64,000 nt of DNA from JANMDR01 sp031409495 (GCA_031409495.1 JANNXI010000198.1:4803-68802); one strand, 5' to 3'. Shown: positions 26,695 to 36,012, numbered from the stretch's first letter. Program-made: numbers and translations. The notes: generated by a model from the sequence alone, not told the origin.

Positions 26695-28226
26695 CTTACT
26701 TGTGCTGTCAATGATGCAAGACGCTGGTGGGCGGCTTTGGCGGCGACTGATTCTGGATGAGCGCTCAGTGTTTGCGCCACTAAACTACGCGCTATGTCCA
26801 TTTTGCCGTCTTTGGCTTCCAACGCAGCCATATTTAACAGCGCATTTTCATCGTCCGGTAATCGCACCAATATCGCATTGTAGGCGTTACGTGCAGCCGC
26901 AACATCGGCGCCCGACCCTGCTATCCAAGCACGAGCCCGTAACAAGGTAAGACTGGAAGGAGGTAGCTCTTGCTCTAAACTGTTGAGCGCATTTTGTGCA
27001 GCAGCGCGATCTCCAGCCGCCAGCGCACGGCCGATCGAAGCGTAGCGCGTAGCGGCGTTTTTTGATGTTGCCACCCTCGCCGCTGCATTTTGTTGCACTT
27101 CATTTTCTTTACGTATAGTTTCTAGCGCGGCGAGACCCGCCTGCGTGGCTAGTTGCTTGGCTGAAGCTGCCGGCGGTTTTGCTGCTTCAATAGCTGCTGC
27201 GCCCGCATTGGGTGTAATTGGCGTATGGGACGCAATGGGCGGCACGCGAGTATTTCCTGCAAGCGCTACAGCCGCTACTTTGCTCTCGCTTACCGCATCA
27301 GGTGCGGCTATTATGGTTGGCGCTTCAGCCACCGGCACTGGTAAGGTAGTGGTCGATAGAATGGCGGTGCGCGGACGCGGCATATCCTTAGTAGGAATAT
27401 TCGCGCTCTTCAGCGTTTCACGCGTAAATTGTGGCACGGTCGTAGGTGCCTTGGCTGGCGCCGGAACAACTGCGAACGCAGATGATGGCGTCACCGTAGG
27501 TTGCCCGCGGTTTGGATTGACCACCTCAACAATGGCAGATGCGCCAGCAGCAGACTTCAAAGCAGCTCCAGCAGCCGAAGCGCGTGAAAAAGTGGATGCA
27601 GACGGCGCAGTTGCAGCGGGTACGGAAAACGGATCTACCTTTATCGCGCTAGCGGCCGCCGCCACAATTGGTGAGGGTACGGCCTGCGTTACCATGACGC
27701 TGGGCCTGGCGACATCCGGCTGCGGCGTAGGCGTTTGCGGCATTAGCGCGACAGGCGCTACGGCGGTAATCGCCTCAATTTGGCTGGCGGAAACTGGCGG
27801 TACGACTGGCAGAGTCGGCGTTAATATCGGCGCTTGTGGCGAGGGACTGACGATAGCGATGCGCTCTGTAGCCTGAACGTTTTGTTGTGCGTGGCGCGAT
27901 TGCATCCACCACAGTAAGGCAAGTAGCACGCACAAAATCCCTGCCAATAGCCATGCAATGATGGCAATTCTTGAAGACGCCGATTCTTCGCTTGCGTAAG
28001 CATCGGCATGTGCATCGCCACTTATCTTTGCAACACGCCACTCCAGCGCGCTGCTGCCCATAGGCAAAGTGATGTCATCGTTTTGTGACTTTGAAGGCAC
28101 ACCTGCTACCGCACCTGAAGTTTCTGCCTCGGCCAGCATAATCGCGGGAATGCCAAGCTGGCTGCCTGACGTGCTATCAGGCCTAGGCTTATCCATCTCT
28201 TTTAACGCATCATGCATTAGGCTCAT
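26691..28226 (-). CDS. MshN-like pilus biogenesis protein with TPR region
   Basis: 511 residues. Begins MSLMHDALKEMDKPRP, the typical MshN/GspB-like cytoplasmic start. One membrane helix near residues 85-110 (SRIAIIAWLLAGILCVLLAL). Then a long low-complexity Pro/Ala/Val linker, and a C-terminal helical repeat region of TPR type (AAGDRAAAQNALNSLEQELP; PDDENALLNMAALEAKDGKM). Bitopic protein with a periplasmic TPR domain, likely scaffold between inner-membrane platform and secretin. It overlaps the ExeA-like gene by 4 nt. Confidence 0.85.
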   Translation of the reverse strand: MSLMHDALKEMDKPRPDSTSGSQLGIPAIMLAEAETSGAVAGVPSKSQNDDITLPMGSSALEWRVAKISGDAHADAYASEESASSRIAIIAWLLAGILCVLLALLWWMQSRHAQQNVQATERIAIVSPSPQAPILTPTLPVVPPVSASQIEAITAVAPVALMPQTPTPQPDVARPSVMVTQAVPSPIVAAAASAIKVDPFSVPAATAPSASTFSRASAAGAALKSAAGASAIVEVVNPNRGQPTVTPSSAFAVVPAPAKAPTTVPQFTRETLKSANIPTKDMPRPRTAILSTTTLPVPVAEAPTIIAAPDAVSESKVAAVALAGNTRVPPIASHTPITPNAGAAAIEAAKPPAASAKQLATQAGLAALETIRKENEVQQNAAARVATSKNAATRYASIGRALAAGDRAAAQNALNSLEQELPPSSLTLLRARAWIAGSGADVAAARNAYNAILVRLPDDENALLNMAALEAKDGKMDIARSLVAQTLSAHPESVAAKAAHQRLASLTAQVR

Positions 28227-28308
28227 ATATTAGCGCTCATAAATTTTCGGTGACAACTTATGCAGACCAAACCAATTTTATACTTCCAATGACACCGTCA
28301 AGGCACCA

Positions 28309-30060
28309 TCAAAGTACCTTCACCCTTAGCACCATTACCAGCTCACGACTCGTGTGGGTACTGCGTTGACTGCTAAATAACTTACCCAAAATTGGGATAT
28401 CTGACGCCCCTGGCGCACCGCGATCATCGCCACCAACGCGACGATCGATCAAGCCGCCAATCAGCACGGTATCGCCGTCTGCTACATTGAGCGTGGTTGT
28501 CATGCCTTTGTAGTTAACTATAGGCAGCGTTAAGCGATTGCCCGCACCCACATCAATGAGCGCCAAGCTTTTCGCTTCTACCTCAGTTTGCATTGGGTGC
28601 ACCATTAATTCAATTTTTCCATCCTCACGTACGAAGGGGATTACACCAACCATAACTCCGGAAAACACCGAATCTGTCTGCACATCAGACGATGTTGTCG
28701 AAGCACCACCACCTGGGGTATTTAAAGTTACGCTTGATTTCGCGACATAGCGTGAACTGGTACCCACAGTTAACAGTGCCGGTGTGCCATTGCGTACTTG
28801 CACACTGGGATTCGATAAAATTTTGACGGCACCGAAAGATCGAAGTGCCGTTAGCACCGTACTGAACGACCGTTCTTGATAGGCTAGGCCCGCCGCGGGC
28901 CCCGCGGCAGAACCTATCAACTGCGCGGGCAGGGTTAAGGTACGCTGCGCTAAATCACCGATGCTAGGATTACCCAAAGCGCTGGTGACCGTACCCAACG
29001 TTCCTGGTACGGCGCCAAAGCCCGCTGCTGCATGTTGGCGCAACAAATTCCAGTCGACCCCAAATTCATAACCGTCATTTAACTGCACATCGATCAACTG
29101 CGCCTCAATTTGCACTTGACGACGTAAAATTTTCTGTGTCCGCTCTAGTATTTTTTCAATTGATCGCAATTGCGAAGGGCGTGCCTTTACGTATAGCGCG
29201 CCGCTATTTCTGTTTAAAGTGAATGTCGACCCCGTTTTTTCTTGTGGTGACTCTTCTGCATTCGCAGCCGCTGCTACCGCCGCGGGGCTTCCGGTTGTAG
29301 TGGCACTGCTGGCTGAAGTAGTTTTTCTAACGCCTTCACCTTCACCCAAAATCCGTTTTACGCTATTTTCAATTTGCTCGTACGGGTCTACTTTGGCGCC
29401 GTTATTTCCAGATAACAAGACATTGCCCCGCAAGGCATTCGAGCTTCCGCCACCGCCTGAATTTGCTCCGAATACGTTACCGCCGGACGTCACGTCCATC
29501 GTCATTGAACTATTGAGCATGTCGAGCGCAAAAATGCGTTCTTCCAGCAAGTTCACACGCAGCGTATTGCCGCGAATCTCGCCTACTACGTCAAAAGCGC
29601 GCACGACTTCATTGACAAACTCTCGCGGGCTGACCTTTTTCAGATACATATCGGCGCGCTTACTAATTGCGATGACGTTCGGATCAACAATTAGATTTAA
29701 TGCCGCTTGATCAGCGAAAGCGATCAGCAAATCACTAATCGACGCATTCATCATGCTCACGCTAATGAGTTCCTGCTCCAGCACATCCACTACGGGTGGC
29801 AAAACGGCGAGTGCTGGCTGTGGACGCGTAGTCTGTATTTCTTGGCGCAACGCGTCGCGCGATTCAACCATTTTTTTTGACTCAAGCACAATTTCGTCGC
29901 GCATCCTTTTAACTGACTCATATTCAGCGGTAGGTAGCGCATTCATACTGCGGCGTGAGTCGGTGGTTTGAGTAGCACAACCGCTGAGCGTACTAAGCGC
30001 TAGCGCCAACGCTGTGAGCGCGAGAGGTACTGAGCGGCGGGACGGGACGAATGCATTCAT
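28309..30060 (-). CDS. Outer-membrane secretin of MshL/PilQ type
   Basis: 583 residues. Lipoprotein signal: LTALALALSTLSGCATQ, with the lipobox Cys near residue 28. N-terminal secretin domain about residues 95-170 (NASISDLLIAFADQAALNLI; VNEVVRAFDVVGEI), a Gly/Ser-rich insert, an N1-like domain (LYVKARPSQLRSIEKILE), then the secretin channel (KILSNPSVQVRNGTPALLTV; VPIxxGDTVLIGG-like end VADGDTVLIGGLIDRR). Forms the ring through which the filament crosses the outer membrane. Together with the ExeA-like, MshN-like, ATPase and GspF-like genes it defines an MSHA-type machine. Confidence 0.92.
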   Translation of the reverse strand: MNAFVPSRRSVPLALTALALALSTLSGCATQTTDSRRSMNALPTAEYESVKRMRDEIVLESKKMVESRDALRQEIQTTRPQPALAVLPPVVDVLEQELISVSMMNASISDLLIAFADQAALNLIVDPNVIAISKRADMYLKKVSPREFVNEVVRAFDVVGEIRGNTLRVNLLEERIFALDMLNSSMTMDVTSGGNVFGANSGGGGSSNALRGNVLLSGNNGAKVDPYEQIENSVKRILGEGEGVRKTTSASSATTTGSPAAVAAAANAEESPQEKTGSTFTLNRNSGALYVKARPSQLRSIEKILERTQKILRRQVQIEAQLIDVQLNDGYEFGVDWNLLRQHAAAGFGAVPGTLGTVTSALGNPSIGDLAQRTLTLPAQLIGSAAGPAAGLAYQERSFSTVLTALRSFGAVKILSNPSVQVRNGTPALLTVGTSSRYVAKSSVTLNTPGGGASTTSSDVQTDSVFSGVMVGVIPFVREDGKIELMVHPMQTEVEAKSLALIDVGAGNRLTLPIVNYKGMTTTLNVADGDTVLIGGLIDRRVGGDDRGAPGASDIPILGKLFSSQRSTHTSRELVMVLRVKVL

Positions 30061-30194
30061 AATTTTCTCTTTATCGAAGAATCTAGTTATTCAAAAATTT
30101 AATCGAATACTCAGTGCAGCGCTACGTTACCGAAATTGCAGCGATAGCACGGGCAGAAGCGGTAACACGGATAGCAGCAAGTGCCGAGACAACT

Positions 30195-30992
30195 TTAAGG
30201 AATGCGCGGTGCCAACCAGCCGGACAAGGCCGCAAAACTTTCTGCCACTACAACATCATCAGCGTTCAAACTAAATGGCGTGGTTGGCGCGCTTGCACAA
30301 ACGCTCGTTCCCGCAGAAAAAGCATTGTGGATGCCGTCAAATTCATTACCTGCGCCATTTCGGTCACGCAACGGCATCACCACTACAAAAGCCTGATTAC
30401 TCACTACTGTAGTCGCGCAATTCACACTACCGAGCGTTAAGTTATCTCCGGTCAAGTACAAGTGCGCGGCACTTGGGGTAGAAGATGCGGTAGCGGCGAA
30501 ATTAAGTGCCGCAATAAAATCTCGCGTATCCAGCACTGACGAAGCAACGGCTGGTGTGTCAGTGCGCTCCACCTGCAACGTTAAATCAGCGCGCACGGCG
30601 CTATTACGATATACGCCATAGGCTGCACGAAGCTTATTTTCGGGCATCTCCAGCCCTAAACTGCGATACGGAAACATACCTGTTTCAGTCGCAGCAATCG
30701 CACACGTCCCAGCCGCACTCACCGTTTCCCAGCCACTACCGGCTGACCCGATTGCTACCGTATCAGGGCACGGCAGGCGACCATTATTAAGCGAATATGC
30801 GCGCAAGGCATTGAGCAGCGTTTGGCCGTGGGCACGTGCCGAATTACGCTCGCCCGCAATAGCGGCATTACCATACGAGCCGGTAATGGCCCACGATGTC
30901 ACGCCCACTATAAGCAACACTAACGCTAGCTCAATCAGGCTAAAGCCGCGCTGTGCCCGCAAAGGATTGCTGGTGGAGTGCTTTATATTCAC
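30195..30992 (-). CDS. Minor prepilin (LPCP subfamily)
   Basis: 265 residues. Prepilin signal RAQRG before FSLIELALVLLIVGVTSWAI, with Glu at +5. It shares with the three large prepilins the signatures NNGRLPCPD, an AAYGVYRN motif, AFVVVMPLRDRNGAGNEFDG and DDVVVAESFAALSGWL, but stops right after the last motif and lacks their hydrophobic domain. It therefore shows the minimal form of this subfamily. A stretch at 30621-30655 resembles the dispersed palindrome. Overlaps the upstream 205-residue membrane protein gene by 4 nt; 134 bp separate it from the secretin gene. Confidence 0.87.
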   Translation of the reverse strand: MNIKHSTSNPLRAQRGFSLIELALVLLIVGVTSWAITGSYGNAAIAGERNSARAHGQTLLNALRAYSLNNGRLPCPDTVAIGSAGSGWETVSAAGTCAIAATETGMFPYRSLGLEMPENKLRAAYGVYRNSAVRADLTLQVERTDTPAVASSVLDTRDFIAALNFAATASSTPSAAHLYLTGDNLTLGSVNCATTVVSNQAFVVVMPLRDRNGAGNEFDGIHNAFSAGTSVCASAPTTPFSLNADDVVVAESFAALSGWLAPRIP

Positions 30993-31606
30993 TTTGCTGG
31001 GCTCGAGCGAATATCAGTCACCATACCGGACTGCTGCTTTTGAATCTCAGTCATGATGCTCTGAATTTTTGCCACATCTTGTTTGCCTGGCGCTTGCGAA
31101 AGCGCTTGCATTTCTTTACTCAAGCGCTGAATTTCATCCGCACGCGCGAGATTATTGCGCAAGGCACTTAGATTCACGCCCCCAACATCGGTGCTGCCAT
31201 TTATTTTTTGCAAATCAGCTAGTACCGTATCCAACTCTTTAATGGCAGGTACTTTGCCACCAGCGGTCATCACCGCTAACTTGGCTTGCAATACTTCATA
31301 AGCCTTGGCTTTGTTAGCGTCAGCGGGCCCAAGACTTGAAAGGCGCGGTGCGCCACCAGGGATGTTGGTTTTTTCCCACGGCGCCAACTCTCGTGGTGCA
31401 GCGGGGTTGGGGTTTGAAGCAGACGATGCCGCACCAACACCCAACTGCGGGGCCGCCTGCGATGCTGATGGAGCGGCAGTGGCAGTGACCGCGCCACCAT
31501 CAACGGCGCTTTGCGTCGGCACTGTGAGCTTCCAAATAAGTACGCATAGCGCCACCAAGATGGCGCCGCCTAGACTCGATATAATAATAAATTGTTTTTG
31601 GTTCAT
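30989..31606 (-). CDS. Small bitopic membrane protein of the pilus operon
   Basis: 205 residues. One N-terminal membrane helix (FIIISSLGGAILVALCVLIW), an Ala/Pro-rich linker (to about residue 75; PWEKTNIPGG) and a C-terminal helical domain (NKAKAYEVLQAKLAVM; LARADEIQRLSKEMQALSQA). No family recognised. Position between the GspC/MshK-like and minor pilin genes, with a 4-nt overlap to the latter, makes it part of the assembly apparatus. It could be an accessory component taking the place of MshF or MshQ-like genes of other MSHA loci, but there is no sequence proof. Confidence 0.7.
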   Translation of the reverse strand: MNQKQFIIISSLGGAILVALCVLIWKLTVPTQSAVDGGAVTATAAPSASQAAPQLGVGAASSASNPNPAAPRELAPWEKTNIPGGAPRLSSLGPADANKAKAYEVLQAKLAVMTAGGKVPAIKELDTVLADLQKINGSTDVGGVNLSALRNNLARADEIQRLSKEMQALSQAPGKQDVAKIQSIMTEIQKQQSGMVTDIRSSPAK

Positions 31607-31671
31607 TTTTTTGGGTTTTTACTTATGGGCGCGATAATTTGTTACGTGGGCTAGATCCGCTAAGGATTGCC

Positions 31672-32217
31672 TTATTTGGCTTTTGCAGCACCTGCCACAC
31701 CGACTGCGCCGACGGGTCCCAAACGCGCTTGTCCGACTGCCATTGCTAGCGTTTGCTTGCCATATTTTTCAATCACGATGACCCGATCAGTATTAATTTC
31801 GGCAACGCGCCCATTGAAAGGCAATTCATCACCTGGCTTTACCAAGCGCCCATCAATCATAGCGCGCGGTTCAAGTCGGCTCTGCAGCACCATCGTTAGG
31901 GTACGGGTGGGCAATGTTCTTAGCCCAGCAGCCGATAAGTCTCGCAGAATCGGCAAACCCAACAGTGGTTCGACTTTTGGCTGATAGGCAGCCACACTTG
32001 CTGATCCTGCAACCCGCTCCTTTAGAACGCCCAGCGAGACCAACGCTGAGTCGGCCGTTTCTGCATCACGCTTCAACACCTCTGGCGTCAGAATCTGCGC
32101 AGCCCGGCCGGCCTGCGGCGGCAAAATTCGCGGTGGTGTAGGACGTAAAAACCACGCAATGATCCAAATAAGTACCGCTGCTGCTAAAACATGCAAGCCG
32201 ATAGCAATATATTTCAT
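31672..32217 (-). CDS. MshK/GspC/PilP-like pilus assembly protein
   Basis: 181 residues. An N-terminal membrane helix (IAIGLHVLAAAVLIWIIAWF) is followed by a periplasmic Pro-rich linker and a small beta domain (LQSRLEPRAMIDGRLVKPGD; RVAEINTDRVIVIEKYGKQT). This matches the HR/PilP-like domain of GspC, PilP and MshK, which links the inner-membrane complex to the secretin. ATG overlaps the stop of the GspL-like gene by 4 nt. Confidence 0.72.
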   Translation of the reverse strand: MKYIAIGLHVLAAAVLIWIIAWFLRPTPPRILPPQAGRAAQILTPEVLKRDAETADSALVSLGVLKERVAGSASVAAYQPKVEPLLGLPILRDLSAAGLRTLPTRTLTMVLQSRLEPRAMIDGRLVKPGDELPFNGRVAEINTDRVIVIEKYGKQTLAMAVGQARLGPVGAVGVAGAAKAK

Positions 32218-33650
32218 AGCGACGCTTTCGATTCAGTATTCTTAGATTGGTTGGCTGCGTCACTTGAAGTTTGCGCTAGTGATTGCGCTTTGGCGACCGC
32301 TGGTGCGCGTGTTAAGCGATAGGTGAAGTTGCCCGATTGGCCACCGTCAGCGGGATCCATCGATGCCACAATATAACCTGCGCCGCGCAACTGCAGTAGA
32401 AACGTTGTAATCGCTGCGCCATCAACGCCTGGGCGCAACGCACCATCAAACACCATGCTTAATGGTTTGTTAGGAATATTTTCAAGCCGTATGCGTAAAA
32501 TTCTAATCTCCCGGCCTGCGGCGGCACCGATATCAGTCACTACAGCAGCCGGGTTGTAGCCGGTAACCCCAGGCTGCAGCGTGTTTATAAACTTCTGCAC
32601 CTCTTCATACTCAGCAGGCGCTTGTTTCGCATCTAATCGGCGCACCATTTCTTCGCTTTTGACCGACTTTGAATTTTGCAACTCGACATTCGAATTAATT
32701 TGCGCGCCAATTGTGTGGTTGTAGCCACCATAGGCGAATAGACCTGCGGCACAAGCGGCGACGAAAACCGTGCTAAATGGCGACCAAGCTTCTGCGAATG
32801 CGGCTAAGCGCTGGCCACCGGTGTTGGCGGAAGTGCGCAAACTGGCGCGTTTTAGCAAATGAGGCAATGCGGTTTGTAATTGTTGCTCGCTGATAGCGTT
32901 GCCTTCAGCATCTACTTGATTCAACTCACCCTCGCTACAGTCTTCTAAATCGCATTTGGCTACTTGCACAAACAGTTGTTGCATGCGCAAATCTTCTTCG
33001 CCATCGGCGTACAGGGGACACCACAACACTTTAATACTCTGTGCCTTAGATTTTTCTTGACTAGTGGAGAAGGCGCGGGTGCCCACCCCACGGACGTTTC
33101 CAGCGGCTTGTTCGGCTAGAGAACGGACGGCAATTTCAACATCTTCCTCGGCATCACTATATGCGGTTACGGACGCGTAAATCAAACCATCGCTGGTATT
33201 TGCAAAATAGACTAAATTGGCACCATAACGTACTACTCGGCCTTGGCCTTCTTTTATGCCCGCGCACGCCAACGCTGCGATTGGCAACAATACACAATGG
33301 TCATGTTGTTGTTGCGTCCATTCGGACACGGCTTGCCACACAGGCAAAGGCACCGCTGTAAACAACACTTCCATGGCACCTGCCACGGTGCGCTGATGAT
33401 GGATCAAAACGCGACTCTCTCCATCTACCAAGCCTTCGGCACGAATTTTCCGCTCTACCAAGGCTTCAGCATGTGCCGTTTTTCCCTGCAAACGCATCAC
33501 GCCCGACGGCGAATCGCCGAAGGTTTCAATGACGGAAACCGCGCCAGATAATTTCGGAAATGGCGAAATTATCTGAATGGCATTGCCATCTTGCGCCAGC
33601 CATTGGTCGCCGAGATGCAAAATTGCCAATGGTTTTGTGATTGCAGTCAT
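32214..33650 (-). CDS. GspL-like (PilM-PilN fusion type) inner-membrane platform protein
   Basis: About 478 residues from ATG 33650 (MTAITKPLAIL). The cytoplasmic part (residues 1-290) has short alternating strands and helices compatible with an actin-like fold (ILHLGDQWLAQDGN; VVRYGANLVYFANTSDGLIY). A single membrane helix near residue 310 (STVFVAACAAGLFAYGGY) is followed by a coiled coil and a small alpha/beta domain (IRLENIPNKPLSMVFDGALR; LLQLRGAGYIVASMDPADGG), as in PilN and GspL. In MSHA loci this job is split between MshI and MshJ-like proteins; the fused form resembles GspL. Assignment by architecture and gene position. Confidence 0.65.
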   Translation of the reverse strand: MTAITKPLAILHLGDQWLAQDGNAIQIISPFPKLSGAVSVIETFGDSPSGVMRLQGKTAHAEALVERKIRAEGLVDGESRVLIHHQRTVAGAMEVLFTAVPLPVWQAVSEWTQQQHDHCVLLPIAALACAGIKEGQGRVVRYGANLVYFANTSDGLIYASVTAYSDAEEDVEIAVRSLAEQAAGNVRGVGTRAFSTSQEKSKAQSIKVLWCPLYADGEEDLRMQQLFVQVAKCDLEDCSEGELNQVDAEGNAISEQQLQTALPHLLKRASLRTSANTGGQRLAAFAEAWSPFSTVFVAACAAGLFAYGGYNHTIGAQINSNVELQNSKSVKSEEMVRRLDAKQAPAEYEEVQKFINTLQPGVTGYNPAAVVTDIGAAAGREIRILRIRLENIPNKPLSMVFDGALRPGVDGAAITTFLLQLRGAGYIVASMDPADGGQSGNFTYRLTRAPAVAKAQSLAQTSSDAANQSKNTESKASL

Positions 33651-33721
33651 TTTTTGTGCGCCAAAAGAGTGGAGGTAGGTCAATCGGTGAGTAGCTTCAT
33701 GTGCTTAGTTACAACCGCAAC

Positions 33722-34321
33722 TTATTTTTTAAGTGTACCGGTGGCGTTGTTTGGGGTGTTCCTGCTAGGTATTGCTACGTCGACCGCTGCCGGTGCTGCA
33801 GTGTTTTGCACTCCCTGCACAGCGGGTACGGCCACAACGGGTGCTCGTGATAAGTCCCAAGCATAGTAAGAACCAGCTAACGTTAAAACTAGCCCACGAT
33901 CCTCGGCACTTGGGGTGTCAAACAACCCTTCGCCGCCGCCAAGCACCGACAATTCAAAATTTTCAGTAACGAACAGCCGGCCTTGACCGGCTGCCGAATC
34001 GCGAACCAAACGATCCGCCTCATTGCGGGTAGCGCTAACGCCCCGATAATTTACTTTGCGCTCTACCCATTGCTGCGGGGCGATACCGGATTGTTTACTT
34101 TCAGCTACTAATTGTGTTGCGCTAGACACCCACTTATCACGCTGTTCCGCATATACAAGCGCTTGCGCCGTGTCGCGCGCCCGGTCCCGCGCGACGGCGG
34201 ATGTACGTTCCGCCTCAGCCTTATACGCTACCCCAGTTTTAGCAACGTAGGCACCAAAACCAAGCGCGCCTACCGTCGCTGCAAACAGTACTAAACGTAA
34301 TGAGCGGTTGCCTAAGTTCAT
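33722..34321 (-). CDS. Bitopic pilus assembly protein, possibly PilO/GspM-like
   Basis: 199 residues. A membrane helix near the N-terminus (LRLVLFAATVGALGFGAYVA), then a helical coiled-coil-like segment (ERTSAVARDRARDTAQALVY) and a compact domain (WVERKVNYRGVSATRNEADR; FELSVLGGGEGLFDTPSAED; LTLAGSYYAWDLSRAP). The tail is low-complexity. The layout fits PilO, GspM or MshJ but no clear motif proves it. Start ATG overlaps the stop of the preceding pilin gene (TAATG). Confidence 0.55.
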   Translation of the reverse strand: MNLGNRSLRLVLFAATVGALGFGAYVAKTGVAYKAEAERTSAVARDRARDTAQALVYAEQRDKWVSSATQLVAESKQSGIAPQQWVERKVNYRGVSATRNEADRLVRDSAAGQGRLFVTENFELSVLGGGEGLFDTPSAEDRGLVLTLAGSYYAWDLSRAPVVAVPAVQGVQNTAAPAAVDVAIPSRNTPNNATGTLKK

Positions 34322-35211
34322 TATTGATCCATCGACCAGTGAGCTGTTACCAAAATAACCCGGTCTTCGTCCTTGGTGCGGCCGCTTACTTCCGCATTTC
34401 CACCTGAAGGCCCTGCTACCGCACCGATATCCGCGGTGGTTATGGCGCTACTGATTGTATTATTGCCAGCCCACTGTTCGCCCGGAGCGTTGGCATTATG
34501 GCCAGAAGCGTTTGAACCATTGTTTTGTATGCGGAAACGACCTTCGCGTGCATCCGGCTTACCATCAACTAGCTGATCAAAATACCGCGCGAGATCAGGT
34601 GTTAAGCCTCGAACGACCATGACATTGCCCGCGCCGCTAATTGTGCCTGGCGGATTCCACTGGTAGGCGACTTGAAGCTCTGACGCATTACCGTTGCTGT
34701 CCGTATAGAGATAGCGGTCTTCATGGCCTTCGCCGCGGCCCGGTGCTAAACGAATACCTGCACGCAACATAAGATCACGCAAGTTTTGACCACTCACGGC
34801 AGGGTCACCTGCCCCAACCGAGTTAGCAGTGTAACCTTGCCCGTGGCTTACACGGCGCCCTGTATTGGCAAAGTTCTCGGGTAAGCCAGCACCAGTTCCG
34901 CCGGCGCGTGTACAAGCTGGACTGCCGCTAAACGTGGTTTCAGCACCATTGACCATGTATGTTGGCGCTTGCTGGCAGTCGCCCACCACCACACCTGTAC
35001 GTTGATAATACTGATCGTAAGCGGCTTTCCACTGGTACATGTATTTATTGGCGGCTTTTGAATATTCAGCGTTACGCTGTACGTCCTTGCCAATCATTAC
35101 TGCACCTAAAATCAGGCCTATCACCGCCAACACAATTGCAATTTCTACCAAGGTAAAACCCGCTTGCGCTCGATTCATGCGCTGTCCGGGCATTTTCACT
35201 GAGGAATTCAT
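34321..35211 (-). CDS. Type IV pilin (second gene of the operon)
   Basis: 296 residues. ATG 35211 has AAAGGAG seven bases upstream. Leader ends RAQAG, then FTLVEIAIVLAVIGLILGAV with Glu at +5. Nearly identical to the first pilin through MIGKDVQRNAEY; also shares a GRGEGHEDRYLYTDSNGNAS-like motif and LTPDLARYFDQLVDGKPDAR. It carries extra Gly/Asn-rich loops. The first two genes look like a tandem duplication giving two major-type subunits. Secreted after prepilin peptidase processing; the peptidase gene is not in the window. Confidence 0.88.
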   Translation of the reverse strand: MNSSVKMPGQRMNRAQAGFTLVEIAIVLAVIGLILGAVMIGKDVQRNAEYSKAANKYMYQWKAAYDQYYQRTGVVVGDCQQAPTYMVNGAETTFSGSPACTRAGGTGAGLPENFANTGRRVSHGQGYTANSVGAGDPAVSGQNLRDLMLRAGIRLAPGRGEGHEDRYLYTDSNGNASELQVAYQWNPPGTISGAGNVMVVRGLTPDLARYFDQLVDGKPDAREGRFRIQNNGSNASGHNANAPGEQWAGNNTISSAITTADIGAVAGPSGGNAEVSGRTKDEDRVILVTAHWSMDQ

Positions 35212-35235
35212 TGTGAGTCTCCTTTGGGATAACTA

Positions 35236-36012
35236 TTATTGATTCATTTTGTAGTGGGCAACAAGGGTCATGACTTGATCTTCATCAAACTTGTCACCCG
35301 GGCCCGTTGCGGTTGGGGTGGCAGCGCCCATGGCGAAGGTGTTATTTCCCACCCATTCGGCACCTGGCGCGTTTGCCGCACCATTATCGATGGTAGATAA
35401 CCTAAACATTCCTTCTCGCGCATCAGGTTTGCCATCAATCATTTGATCTAAGGTACGGGCTAGATCAGGCGTTAAACCGGCGATAACCATCACATTGCCT
35501 GAGCCAGATGGCGTGGCTGGACGGTTCCACTGAAAGCAGATTTGCAATTCTTGGGGATTACCGTTGGTATCCAAATAGACATAGCGATCTTCAAATCCTT
35601 CTGCACGGCCGGGTGGCAAACGTATACCTTGGCGGAGCATTAAATCGCGCAAGCCGGTGACCACCGTTGTTGTTACACCTGGCGCTGTAGTACCGGCGCA
35701 AACTGTCGCCGGGATGGCAGCTGTACCCATATTTCCTCCAGATATAACACCCGCTACAGTTGCAAACGCGGCACCATTCACCATCAAACGCGGCGCAACC
35801 TGATTATCACCAATTGGCACGCCCGTGCGTGCGTAGTGGGTGTTATAGCCAACAACCCACTGATCGACAAACTTTTGTTTGATTTTGGTATATTCAGCAT
35901 TGCGTTGTACGTCTTTGCCGATCATGATCGCGCCTAAAATTAGGCCGATTACGGCCAACACAATCGCCATTTCGACGAGGGTGAAGCCTTTTTGGGTTTG
36001 TCGCATTTGCAT
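35236..36012 (-). CDS. Type IV pilin, first gene of the pilus operon
   Basis: About 258 residues from ATG 36012 (MQMRQTQKG), which has GGAG six bases upstream; in-frame extension to 36051 lacks a ribosome-binding site. Nine-residue leader, then FTLVEMAIVLAVIGLILGAI with Glu at +5, IGKDVQRNAEYTKIKQKFVD, GRAEGFEDRYVYLDTNGNPQ and LTPDLARTLDQMIDGKPDAR. Its position at the head of the operon with a good ribosome-binding site suggests the major pilin, but its length exceeds the 150-180 residues of most MshA proteins. Transcription should start in the 36013-36440 region. Confidence 0.88.
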   Translation of the reverse strand: MQMRQTQKGFTLVEMAIVLAVIGLILGAIMIGKDVQRNAEYTKIKQKFVDQWVVGYNTHYARTGVPIGDNQVAPRLMVNGAAFATVAGVISGGNMGTAAIPATVCAGTTAPGVTTTVVTGLRDLMLRQGIRLPPGRAEGFEDRYVYLDTNGNPQELQICFQWNRPATPSGSGNVMVIAGLTPDLARTLDQMIDGKPDAREGMFRLSTIDNGAANAPGAEWVGNNTFAMGAATPTATGPGDKFDEDQVMTLVAHYKMNQ

